Assembly: GCA_951799445.1 (NCBI GenBank)
Contig: OX637288.1
Coordinates: forward strand, 49,057,288 to 49,121,287
Direction: 5' to 3'
Length of the DNA stretch: 64,000 nucleotides
Source of the DNA: Pseudisothecium myosuroides
Taxonomy: Eukaryota > Streptophyta > Bryopsida > Hypnales > Lembophyllaceae
Below, in pieces: positions 1 to 12,500 of the stretch (the stretch's first letter is position 1; each line of letters starts with the position of its first letter). The position numbers were made by a program, and so were the translations under genes. A model generated the notes under the pieces. That model did not search any database. It saw only the letters and a program-made list of their open reading frames with translations, and was not told where the DNA came from.

Positions 1-52
1 AAACACACCTCATCTCTCACAAACATACCTGAATGGACACAGCGAGCTTCAA

Positions 53-2239
53 TCAGCTACGTATGTCCTCTGGTACAGTCTGTTTTTGTTCTTCTAACCG
101 CCGCAGCAACGCTTGCTGCGCATCCTCCGGTAAAGCGTTGAACATGAAAACAGACTTGTCTCCAATATCATCCTTGATAGTTTGAGTGAACTTGCGCGAT
201 GCAAAGAGCGCGAACAGAGCCATCCATGCAGCTAACAGGCCCAGCTGTACCGTCTCATCCATCTGTCCTGACTGCAGTGTGCATTTCATCAGTACTTGTT
301 ATTCAGCATCCTTGTATCCTAAAGCATTGCCTCTGACGACTCCCACCACCACCACCCCATCCCCTTCAAAGCCGGAACCGATATGCGACGAAAGAAACGG
401 TGCAAGTGCTTAATCACGAGTCCCCCCAAAATGGATTGGTAAGCACCCCTCTTGTCAGAATCAAAGCAACACAGAGTTGCCCTAGGCCATCGTCAGCACC
501 AATAGCAACACTACGGTTGCAGAAAGCGAACACGACATGGCCTTGAGTCAGCCGGCCCCCAATTGCTTCTTCCAATATGGTAGGATTTTAGTCTAAGAAT
601 ACAACTGTTGCGGAAAGAGTTATGTGAAAGGCGTGCAGGGATCTTACAAGGCGACCGAGCAGCAACGCCGGAATGACGAAGAAAAGAGCAGCAGCTTCTG
701 GCTTGCCATAACAAAGCCCTGCAGTTTGCATGGCATATATAAGACCCTAGAGAAGAGAGCACGACAAAAGCATCGGGTGCAGAGCCTGCACGAAGATGGT
801 CGGCAGCAAAGAATCAAACGAAAAATTAGAAAAGGAAGAAAGAAAGGGCGGAGAAGTAATACTCGCCTTCTTTAAAAACAAGGCCAGTCAAGGAGGCAAA
901 CAGGGGGCCAACAGCCCAGATGGCGGCAGGATGAGAGATAACAAAGTTCACCAAGCCTTGTTGCTCCGGGGCAGCGAAGTTGACGGCCACTCCCAGCGAG
1001 CCCAACACGCCCACGGCCCAGAACACTTGCAGCGCTCGCTTGAGGGGCGTCACGTAAATGTGAATCAGCAACAGAGATACTCCCAGCCCTCCCGCCCCCA
1101 CAACGTACAATGGATCGTACACATTTTGAATCACGTTCTTCAACACGTTGCCGTCGGGAAGCAGCGCCGTCGACGCCGCTGCACATCCACATCGTAGTTT
1201 ATCAGAGGTCCATCGACATGGCTGCATGCATCCCGCAACGATATGACACCCTTGTGACTGGAGCCGCAAGCTGGCTACACATGGCCAGTGCTCGTCGCTG
1301 TCGACAAGGCTGATGACAAAGGACATTCGTGTTCGTGTCAATTGTCCCTTGCCATTAACCCTTGAAGAACCAAGGGTTTAGTGTTCGTAAAATGACTAAT
1401 GCAATCGATCATATTGTGGAAAAAAATAATCTAAAGGGGGCAAACTAGTGCGGCACCAGAATCAGCGAAGGATACTTCTTCATCTGTTTGTCAAAAAAAT
1501 CGGAAACTCGGGCCGTAAAAACATTCGTACCAACTACTTAAACCCGCCAAACAAGCCCGAGACCTGTTGGTCGGTAAGAAGTTCCCAATCCTACCATCGG
1601 ATGCATTATTCTCGTCCCCAAACTAGTATGAGGTGCTCGCGGACAAGGCAGGGCCACTGCCCACTTGCAGAATTCAAAAAGGGTTGATAACCCTAAGCCA
1701 TTCCTTCCATTATCTTTCCACAGCAAATGCAATCAATCGGTTGAGAAGCGGGCGGGGGAATGTCAGATACCTGCAATGAATGCTGTGGCCGTGGTCACCA
1801 AACCTGCGCGGTACAGCACGACCTGCAATCACGCCACGGAATATGGGCACGGCTGGGGATAGGAAGAGTCGAAGCAAATGGAAGTGCTATTTAGCGTGGC
1901 AATTGGCACTTGGAGGGCGAAGGGACGTACCTCGCGAACGTCGGCCGAGTCCACCGACCAGGGTCCGTAGATGCCTTGGAATTGCGGAGTCGCGGCCGAA
2001 GAGGACGCCGGGGTCTGATCGTTGAGCTGAGCCCGAGCGGGGAGGCCACGGCGATGAGGGCGCCAAGAGGAGACGGACGGCGACAGACGAAGCGAGGCGG
2101 GGACGGGACGACAAGCGAGGGAAGCTCGCGGGGCGGGACGGGGGCGCAGCAGTGGCGTGGCCAGGGCGGGCAGAGACGGAGCCGCAGCTGCTGCTGCTGC
2201 TGCAGCGCTGAGCGTCCTCGCGAGCGTCGGCGAGGCCAT
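53..2239 (-). CDS. DUF2301 integral membrane protein, plastid-targeted (5 exons, 320 aa)
   Basis: Exons on the minus strand: 2239-1931, 1822-1771, 1178-867, 718-648 and 271-53; the frame is continuous for 963 bases. I recognise the cyanobacterial/plastid DUF2301 family from the block IHIYVTPLKRALQVFWAVG, the segment ending LTGLVFKEG, the CYGKPEAAALFF block and the C-terminal DIGDKSVF motif. About 70 N-terminal residues rich in Ala, Arg, Ser and Pro, including an Ala run coded by a CTG/GCA-type repeat, look like a chloroplast transit peptide. Roughly six hydrophobic helices follow (near residues 105-125, 137-158, 163-185, 200-222, 230-245 and 255-275). The role of the family is unknown to me; a thylakoid or envelope membrane location is inferred. 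The intron after exon 3 uses a GC donor (AAG|GCGAGT). The ATG at 2239 heads the only frame that runs into the conserved region. Confidence 0.86.
2180..2215 (+). repeat. Trinucleotide (CTG/CAG) run inside DUF2301 exon 1
   Basis: An uninterrupted GCTGCTGCTGCTG-type run lies inside the first exon of the DUF2301 gene and, read on the minus strand, encodes the poly-alanine stretch of the transit peptide. Its length is likely to vary between individuals. Confidence 0.8.
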
Positions 2240-2800
2240 GGGAACGCACTCACGGAGTCACGGAATCACGTCGAGACGCCGAGCGAGCGGCCTAGTGGGT
2301 TCCAAGAGGAGAGTGAAATCAATGCTTCCGAGCGAGCAGCAAGCAGGAGTGACAGTAGACAGTCAGGGTGGTAAGTTAAGCTTAGTCTAGCTAGTTCAAG
2401 AAAAGTTCACCAACACGCGCTGCCTCACGCTCTCCGTGACGTTGAGTTTACTTCATGCGGTGCGGTCAGCGAACGGATCGACCTTGTTCTCCGACGCGAA
2501 GCTGCCGTGCTTGGGGGAGCCTGGCCTGGCCGTCTGCTTGGCCAATTGCCACGGCCACACTCCTCGCTTCCACTGGACTGGACATCCTTTGGAAAAGTCC
2601 GCTCCATCGGAACTTCATTGGTGCGCGCGCCTGGCTGCCATCCGTGCCATGTCACTCGGAACCCAATCTTCAGGTGGAGGACGGAAGCTTTGCGGGCCAC
2701 GCACGCACCCAGGCTGCTCGCCGTCACAAATGAGTGAGTGATGAGAGCCATCTGCACTGTTGGGCCGATAAACAACCCGGAACGCATGTGTCATAACATT
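2240..2800. other. GC-rich upstream region of the DUF2301 gene
   Basis: This stretch keeps the base composition of the gene island and contains no convincing coding exon. The overlapping short frames on both strands lack any family motif. It most likely holds the 5' leader and promoter of the minus-strand DUF2301 gene. I do not see a clear TATA box. The island ends abruptly at a TTAA at 2802, where an AT-rich repeat begins. Confidence 0.45.
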
Positions 2801-2801
2801 G

Positions 2802-3020
2802 TTAACCCTTAAACGTCGAAGCGGACGTTTTGTGGCCGATGAATGACAAGAGAATCTCCTCTGTAGGACAGAAGTGCAACTATTCATCCTCCAAATTTTG
2901 TGGGGAAAGGAAAGATCATCTTTAGTAGTTTGACTTCCAATGACTGCTTTTGCATTATTTTAATCCAACAACCCACACGATGACAAACAGATCATTTCCA
3001 CGATTGTGAGCCGGTCCTAT
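2802..3020. mobile_element. Degenerate TTAA-type MITE copy, related to 58858-59089
   Basis: Begins TTAACCCTTAAACG and runs through a segment on GATGAATGACAAGAGAATC and GTGCAACTATTCATCCTCC that clearly parallels 58858-59089 (GATGAATGATAAAGAATCC, ATGCAACTACTCATCTTC). The left end is clean; the right terminus is not recognisable, so this is a decayed or truncated member of the TTAA family. Confidence 0.6.
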
Positions 3021-6000
3021 AGGACGGCCCCATGACCATTGATTTCAAGCCTCATTGCCTAACACTCAGTTTTCTACCATTTTGCAACTAGATATGAATG
3101 GAAATTTTTATATTTATTTTTCACAGATGGAACTATACGTCTTCTATACTTCATAAATTTTTTAGATTTTTTTGTGAAAATTGATTTTTTTGAGAATTTT
3201 TGAAGAAAAAGTGAAGAAAAATCATATCAAATAGAAAAATATTTTTAAAAATCAGAAAATTTCACCATGTGTGTATATTACAATGACAAACATCATGGTG
3301 TAAAATCAACTTCCATATCATCTATAATTAGAAAATAATAGAAACTAAAAATGCATCCAAACTTCAAATTGCAATAAAATATTCAATATTAGGAATTTTT
3401 TCAAAATTCAAATTGGAATACAAACTAGAGTAGATGAACTTCCTTTTGTTAATTGGGCTCAAATTCAAAAAACATCATTTTTGTGGAGAAATTTCAGATT
3501 TAGAGCAAGGAGCAACAACTTCTCAAAATATATTAAAATAGCATATTTTGTGATCTTTTTTTTTATAAACTTCTCATTTACTTGAAAACAAACAGTGGCA
3601 AGACTGCAAACTCAATTGAAGACTCTTCATAACCCACCATGAAAGGTCAACAACAAAAAAGTGGATGAATAAATGCTTTCAATCTCTGTATCAACCACAA
3701 TATAGTCATCCAGAAGCCACAAAATGGCTCTAGCAGCAATATTGGGTTAGCTGGTTGAGCATCCATCTTCTAGGTGGAGGTATAGTTCCTTCCTAGATAC
3801 TTTGGGAAAATTATGGGAACTTATCCATTTTGATCACCCTTCCATTTCTAATCTATGAGTTGCTTTCTTCCGTAAAATTGTGGATTTGTCCTCGAAGCAG
3901 TTGTGGCGCATTATTATTTGTTGCAAGGCTCTCAATATTGCAACCAGCCCTTGATTAGAAATAGATGGTCTATATCACCATTATAGATTGTGTAATAAAA
4001 TTTTGGAAAAATATGCAATTCTTCCAAACCCTATTTTTGTACACAAAAAAATTATGCACTCAAAAAAGCTGCACTTCAAATATGCACTATTTCTTAAGTG
4101 GTTGGAAATGAGTCAGCTCCTTTAAAAAATTTAGCCTAAATAAGTCAAATCTCCGCTCACATGTACCTGCCCCAAAAAATTATGTTGCCAAAAATACAAG
4201 GCTAATCCATGAGGGTTAAAGTCAAGATTTCGTTTGTCTACAAACAAAAAAGAATCCTGAATTATAATTTTGAGATCTACACAATTCAACGTAAAAGGAC
4301 AATTTTATTTTAATTCATTCTATCTTACTAAATCCAAACCTCTCAGTGCCTCCCCAAGCTCATTTTTAAACAATGCACTAATGATATTTTGTCAAAATAC
4401 TTTCTCATTCATCCTAGATAATCCTTTAATTAATCTTTTATAAACAAATGTCTCCTGAGGACAAATTGATGAAAATGAGATAGAAAATAACACATTTTTA
4501 CAAAGATATAAACAAAATTATTTAAAATAACAGAAATGGATTTGTGTATTAATGGATAAAGTCTATTTTTCATCAACAAATATAGAAAATAAAAAAACAA
4601 GCTTTTTGAGGTCAAAATCCCTTGCATAACATTCAATAACATACATTGTTATTGCCTTGGTTCTATAATAAATAGTGTAAAACATTTCATATTATAAATT
4701 ACATTGTATTAAATATTCTACACCCAACCTTGGTTCTATAGTAAATAGTGTGAAATATTCCACATTACATAGTAGATGGTGTGGAATGCTCTATTGTAAA
4801 TAGTGTAAAATATCCCACATTAAATAGATGAGTAGAAGCTCAATATAATAAACAAAAGTGCTGAAAGGCTAAAAAGTAATGTAGGGGAGGCATTCCATTT
4901 TTGATCGCTTAAGCAATAACATATATCTGCAACGTAGATTTCTTTGGTGGGAAAATTTTCCTATGTGCAAAAATAGAATTTGGAAGGTTTCCATAATTTT
5001 CTAAATTTTTATTTCTCAAAACATAATTAATAAGAATTTTTTAGCAGAAGATTACAATACAAATAATATGGAGCTTGCTATTTCCAACCATGGGCTCAAA
5101 ACAAAATTGACCAAGGGATGATTGCAATATTGAGAATCTTATGGCCAATCATCATGTGCCACAACTACATTGAAAACCGCACCATAAGTAATTATTGTTC
5201 ATCTCTTCCTTTATGGAAAGAAAATAGTATACACAACCACAACGGGGTACTGATCAAGAATGGGTTGCCTCTCCTATATGGATTCTCCATCATTTTGGTA
5301 CATAGCATTAAATCCTTGCAACTCTAAACTCCAATAAAGGGCAATAAACAATAATGTACCTTATGTAATACAAGGAAACTACTAACCCCTTTTTTGTGCA
5401 ATAAACAATTATGCAAACTATGGACCCCTTCTTTGTGCAATAAATGATTATGCACCTTGTGTAATGCAAACAAACTATAGATTCCTTCTTTGTGCATTAA
5501 ACAATTTATGCACCTTATGTAATGCAAGCAAACTATTAATCCCTTCTAAGGCTCATAGTTGAAAGGATAAAACTTAAATATGGCCTTCACAATTGAATTG
5601 TCTTTTCTGAAAACATTACAATTTGAAACAGGACATAAACACATTTTAGATTAAGAATTGACAAGGGGGTTCAGATGGAGGACAAGCTCTTATGAAATTC
5701 ATATTGTTGTTAGTTAAATTTACACCTTTTTCTCCCATTGTGAGGTTGACATTAGAAATGAACGGTCACCTAATGAGGTGGTGGGAGGGGTTTATAGATG
5801 TGTGAAGTACCTGGACACCTGGAATAAACATACTAAAGCAAACAATTAAAATTGCTTTTTCCCTGACCAAATAAAGTGCACAATGCAAACCATCGCATTT
5901 ATCGCATTTAGGAATGTCCTACAAATGTACTGTACAATAGCCTGGGTACAGATATAGCCCTGGCCATTTTAGCATGTTACTTTTCATATACATTGACAGA

Positions 6001-6586
6001 AGTCGATGTACTACTTGAAGGAGCAGAGACCTTTCATGAACGGATTTTGAACAGAAGAGTAAATTGACTCTTCACTTCCATTGAACAACAAAAAGCAACC
6101 TGAAACATATCAGGAGACAGTCAGGACACAACCAAGTTCATTCCTGTTGAAAATTTTCTGTACAGAAATCTCCTCGTGCCTAACACATCTTGCGAGAAGT
6201 ATCCAAACACAAAGAACAGATATACCTGCAAGAAACAACCTTGTAGCAGGCTTTATTGGAGAATACTTTGTTTGACACAATCAATGCTTTGTCTTGGACC
6301 TGCACACTCTCAACAGGATTACTGAAATGAGATGCAACACCTTGGGATCCGACGGTGGAATACGAGAGTCCTTTCACTGATTTCTGAACTGGTCTACGAT
6401 AAAAGCAGTTAGTTTATTCATGACAATCTCAACTGCCGCGCTCTGGCAATTGAACATCCTATTCAAGACAAATTCAAGAGGTCTTGGTCGAGAAAGGAAA
6501 ATAATTCATGTCGCTAAACATACTAAATGGAAAGATTTCGTCAACATCATTTAACAATAGTTTGATGTATGGATCAAGAGAATACA
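3021..6586. other. AT-rich intergenic DNA between DUF2301 and BTS
   Basis: No gene is supported here. The short frames are uninterrupted only because of base composition. It contains a tRNA-like A-box/B-box pair near 3745-3800 and a tandem array near 5335-5550. The last ~500 bases before 6587 are less AT-rich and probably include the 3' UTR of BTS. Confidence 0.55.
5335..5550. repeat. Tandem repeat, about 65-base unit, three to four degenerate copies
   Basis: The unit includes CTTTGTGCAATAAACAATTA, then TGCACCTTATGTAATGCAA, then CAAACTATNNATTCCTT. It recurs with small length changes (TTTGTGCAATAAACAATTATGC, TTTGTGCAATAAATGATTATGC, TTTGTGCATTAAACAATTTATGC). Confidence 0.75.
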
Positions 6587-9500
6587 TTATATAGCACGGG
6601 TGTTGTAGGAGCCGCAACTGCCACATTTGTGATACAGCCAATGAAAAGGCGCAGTAGCTTTTTGCTCGCAATCATTGCACAAGATTTCCTGCATATGGAG
6701 TAACAATTATCAAATGAAACATTGCAGTACTGCAAAATATTGTACTTTGATATGTACGTAATTGGAAAACACAAGGTGTTTCAAAGTGTCTAATGGGAGA
6801 AATTCTGTCTACCGTAAATTTAAAAGTCAATACTAGTGATGCATGCATTTATCCGAAGATCTTGATTGTCAGGAGCTATATTAACTCATACTAGGTTCGT
6901 GGGCAGAATAATTACCTGATCTCTGTTCCTGTACTCATCAGGGAGTTGCTCAGCAGCCAACAAGGCGTCAAGCATACCAAAATAAACCTACACGATGCAA
7001 CAGATATAATGAGATGGTTGGTACAATGACAGCTATGGAATATCTCAATGGATTCATAAAAAGTTACAAACTTACAGTAAAATTGGAAAAAATATTAAAT
7101 ACTAAACGTCTTTCAAAGGAGCAGTATTGCATGGTCACTCGAGGCGTCATATGAAGTTTTAATAGCAAGGAAGAGATCTCACATCTTCGAATGGATCAGT
7201 TCTGTAAAATCTACTTACCACCATATCCCCAAGCGACTTGCTACAGATAGGACACGTGTAATGACTACATGTATAGGCCTGCACAATACGATGAAGTCTT
7301 GCTTACGATGGATGATGATACACGCCAGAAAACAGTTGGTACCATATCACACTGCTTCTTAACTGATGGATACATACGAAACCAACGCATACACGTAAAT
7401 ATGAGGTCTTAAAGCAACCCATTATGAAGGGTGATTATTATACATTGACTTGCAGCCAAATGCAATGCTGTTAATTTCTATAACCATTCAAAGTCAAAGA
7501 GTTAACACATACCTTGAAGCAAGCAGAATGCATGAAATGACCACAAGGAAGCTCTTTGACAGGTGTATTGGAGGTAAACAAGAAGTCATTGCAGATGGGG
7601 CAATTTGATTCCAGGCCTTTCTCCATGCATTTATGTTCTTTGAGTTGCATGGCCATGCAAGAGTTGCATGTCATGCAATGAAAGAAATCGATGCCTAAAC
7701 CCTTGCCAACACGGCAAAGGTTGCAAGACGGACAGTGGTATATATCCCTACATTACAGGTTCATCAGTGACTCGTCAGTGACTTTGAACGTGAAGTTCTT
7801 TTGTAATCTCTGCATGACCACTAGCAAAATGATCACCGAAAGAAAGGCCGGCTAGAATCCAACTTTTACTACCGTTATGACAGCATCAAGAACAATATTC
7901 AATATGCAGTACACGGACCTGTTGTCATTGTCAAAGAACTTGCAGATATTACAAAAATAACGACCCATGGAGAAGCCGTTGCATGACGGAGTGCTACAGA
8001 CAGCAGCCACAGGCTGCACCTCTAAGCACTGCATACACATCATCTCCTTCGTTGCATGCCTGCAAGAAACCGTCAACTTCGTAAGCAGTATGGCGTAGTC
8101 TGTAAAGATATTTCAAAGATTCGTCCTCTTCCTACAACTCAACGTGAAGAATCATGGCTGTATGCAAACTTGAAAGCCTCAATGAATGAAAATCAGAGAG
8201 AAGACTGGACAGCTAATAAAATTCTGTACGATTGATGGGTCAAGATTTACCTATCCATAGAGTGATCACTGACTTTGTCATGACAAAAACGGCAAGGAAA
8301 AAGGCTGCCACAACAGGCAGCTCTCACTTTGCAATTTCGTTTGTAATGCTCACAACCATATACCATTTTTTCTTCATCCTGATAAGATCTCCTCCGACCA
8401 GGAATATCAGAAGAATCTTCCCCTTCCTGATTTGATACCTCTCTTGAAGCATCCTGCTGTGCTGCAATCCATCGACTGTGCAGTGCAATCCAGTTATAAA
8501 CCATTGGTTAACAAACGTAGCGATATTTATATCACAAGCATCACTACATTGAGTGTACTATAAAGAAGAATGATATTAATTAACACAGTTTTCAGCACAA
8601 AATAGATACCTAGTCATGAGATTTTGCATGAGATAAGCCTTCCGTCGTGGGTCAAGGGAACTGTCACTAGAAACTTTCCGAATGGCTGCCTCCAATTCTT
8701 TTTGGTTCATCCTGAATATATCACGCCACCCTGGTTTGAAAATCGCATTTCTTTTCACGTGATCTGAGGTTGCTTTGTCCATATTCACGACATGTCTATC
8801 TTCATCATCGGCACAGTAATTGCTTGGATCGAGAGCGTCTGAAAGAAAAGATTACAGTCAAGAACTGGTTACCCGTCGAAGTTAAATTGCCAGCCTAAGT
8901 GACTGAAGACGACCTCCTACCTTGTTTTGAATTTTACCAACTGAAAAAACAACAGCAGTCAACAATCACCACCAGTGCCAGTCCCCCGCCACAACCAAAA
9001 TATTAAACTAAAATATGAAAGATGTCTCATACCCGAATCGATGATATTTTTATGATCAGAAGCTTCGACCGTTTGGAGTTTTTCATCAATGGTTGCCTCC
9101 CCTGTAGTATCAACGCCTTCGGACAGGTAATCAACAACCATCTGCAATGATTCAGTTGTGCCCACAGGAGGAACAGGATGCATTTCAGATGCATTCGTAG
9201 TGTCACTACAGGATGCTGGATTATTCTTCCACCAAGCCCGCAGCCATTTGTCAAACATTGTATTTCGAGTAGCCTGTCTCAACGTATCCATCATAATGTT
9301 CTGTTCGTCTTCAGAGAGCGCCGTTGTGACCCAAGGCAGCATTGACTGCAAATAAAAACAAAATGAATGTTGATTAGAGACTCAGAAGTTCACTACAATA
9401 GGGGGCACCGCTCCATTTAAAATAATGTAAAATTTACTGGATGTACATGCAATTTGCGCAGAAGGAAAAGGAGACGAGTCACAAATCTTATGTAAAGAAG

Positions 9501-12500
9501 TGTTCTGTTACCTGCAACACTTCGGCACCGGTAGTTCCAATAATGCGTCCTACAATTTGATCCTGCTCCTCAACACTGAAATGAACACCAAAAAGAGGCC
9601 ACAGCTCTTCCTCCTCCCTCAAAACGTGATGATCAAGACTAACTCTGATGGATTTGCACATTCTTTGCAGCTTGCCAGCCATATTTCGTCGCTGAATCGT
9701 TTCAGCTTCGAATCGGTCTTTCTCTGTATGTACTTCTCTAACCTCATCCTCAACATTTACCACGTCTGATGTAGTGACTGATATGACATAAGTATGTATA
9801 CGCGCATGCAGTGTAGATAATTCCAGCAGTACCTTTAACACAGAAGAAGAAAATATCAGCTGAAGAGAAAAATATATATTGATTCATACCCAGGACAGTG
9901 AGTTTTAAGCATATAATGAAATCAAGCTGAAAAGAGGCAGAGAGTTTTGAGCATATGTGGAAACCCTAAGGGAATCGAACTCACCTCCGAAATATCTTTG
10001 AATAGCTGCTCCTCTTGCTTGTGATCTATTGTATATGAATGGCTTACATTATGCAGAGCTTCCTTTGCTTCGAGTGCCGGAAAGACGATATCATCCTCAG
10101 CATTGCTATGCGCTCTATATAGACCCCATAGAAAGTGAAACCTTCCCTGAAACTGCCTGAGAAAATCCTCATCACAATCAGCGAGTTTTGCAGACTCGAT
10201 ATCCAAATACTCGAGGTCCTTCCTAATAGCCTTGTGGAATTGAAAAATATGGTCAATTGGCTTTGGTCCTGGATCAGAAGTAGGACCTGCATCGTTGCCC
10301 CATCCGAAGATCCCGGAGTTCAACGAACTACTAGCCGAACCTGCTGTATACGGCATTAACGCTGGCCCTGAAGGACGGGCAGTGATACTTCCACACCCTA
10401 GACCAGGGGCACAACATGCGGAAGCACGTCCACAACGATTCTCGCTCTTGGTGAATTCAGTTCCATAATCCCTATTTCTGTCCTCAATTTCACTCCCTCG
10501 AGGACGCTTTGATGCTCTCGTATCGAGAGTTTCTAGAGAGTCATCTGGCCCATGTACAGTACCCACGTCTACTGAACTTTGCTTCAAAACTTGCGGCCGG
10601 AGGTAAAACCCGTTCAGCATGTTTCCGGTTTCACTCCCTGCACTAAGTTTCATTCTCATAACAGGACAGCCATCAACCTGTGTTGAAGAGAGACAGCGGA
10701 TGCTTCCTGTACTTGAGAGATTTTGAGGATGCCCTTTGCATGCCCAGCCAGAAAAAAGGGTCACCAGAGCTATGTCTTCGACAGGAGCTGCACAATCAGA
10801 ATCAACAATGTCAACATAAAATGTTGGTCTTACCTGACCCACGTCAATCTCATAAGCCACAAGAGAGAAATGTTGCAGTACCTGCTAGACGCAAATTCCG
10901 AAGCATCTCTTTTGTTTCATCCTCGCTTAGGATGGCAACCATCCACGGGAGAACTCGCTCTAATAACTTCAAGGGCATCACCCTTAGGCTTTGGTAAAGT
11001 AAAGCACGTTGTTCCTCAATACTACAATGTGATTGCGTGAAATGGAGTACCTGGAAAGAGATAACAAGAAGCACCTAAGTAATTGAGTAAAATAGAGCGC
11101 AGTGTTGCTAATGTCCAGCGCCACTGTATCCCTTCGCTGAAAGCTATTACAATTGAGCCTTCCATTTCTACTTCACCAAAAACTGTACAAACTTTCAGGA
11201 TAGCACTATATGATAAACCAGACATCACACAACATCTCTTACTTTTGATCCGAACCCGAGTATAAGCTGAAGCTTATCTAATATCAATATCCACTGCGAT
11301 ATCTACAGAACAGTATAAACGTTTGCAGGAATATGAAGAAAAATGGAAATAATTAGTGTGACAAACTAGGACCTCTTCCTCCTCCAATAGATGCTGCTGA
11401 ATTGACTCCACGATAAGTTCTGCTTTCTCACAAAGCTCACTGTGCAATTGAGTGATTGTTGTACTATTATTCACAGCTGCCTGCACACCCTCAAGCAATC
11501 GAAGCACATCCTCAAATCGTCGATCTTTCTCAGCATGGTCCATGAGATACGTCACTCGCTCCTGCACTTTCTGGTGTAAAGTAGGACACATTAGCTTGTC
11601 CTCCGCCGAACTGCCAAATCATTCAAATGCATCAGTATGTAGTCAGGGATCAGCGCATGCAGCTTCACAAAAAAGAATCGCATCCGCAAAAACAAGTTAA
11701 AACTCGTCACGTCTGCGAAATTGTAACTATTTATGTCATACTTCGTTGAAATGAGAAGCTTTGTTAATTAATATATAATCCACCAACATAAACAAATTTC
11801 CAATTTAAAAATCTGAATCAATACCCAACGAATCTCACCTCTGAAAATTGCACACATCGGCTAAAAATTGAGACCGCTCAATAAAAGCTGTCAAATTAGC
11901 TGGAGAAAAAGCTCCCATAGGTTGAATTTGACGAGCTTGTTCAGCAATTTCTTGCAGCTCTTTACGAATTGCATTATGCCAATAAAGAAGCTCTTTCAGA
12001 GGAGATACTAATGAACCATTTTTCAGTAATTTAGCTTGCACATCCTCTTTGTTCTCGGAACTCTCTCTCTCTAAAGCCCATGTCATTGCTAAGTCTCCTG
12101 CCACTCTTGAGTCAATGGCAGCCCAAGCAGCTGATTCTGCATCTGTATTGACCTTCGGACCATCGTAAGGATCTACAGCTCTATTTCCGCCTCTCAGCCA
12201 TGCAAGTACCACCTGCAACAAACACCACAATAACTCAATTAACCTGAAACGGACAACATCTAACTTCTAGTTATAACCAAGACACAAGAGCTGCTAGCGT
12301 TCTTGATCTCAACTGCGAACGCCAGTCAAGGTGTACATGCAATTCCATAAACAATTCAGAGAGTCTAGCAAGTGGCAATTGCGTAAATTGTCGAAACGCC
12401 CTGATCGAATATTCCAAAACCTTTTAGCACCGGCGTTCAAGCCCCCAATAAAGATCTAGTAATTTCTAGAGTGCAACACTAAGCTTCAATCAGAAGGTAG

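Noticed and set aside
4208..4217. Possible right end (GAGGGTTAA) pairing with the TTAA element at 2802
   Set aside because: Only nine matching bases and no inner similarity; chance in AT-rich DNA is likely.
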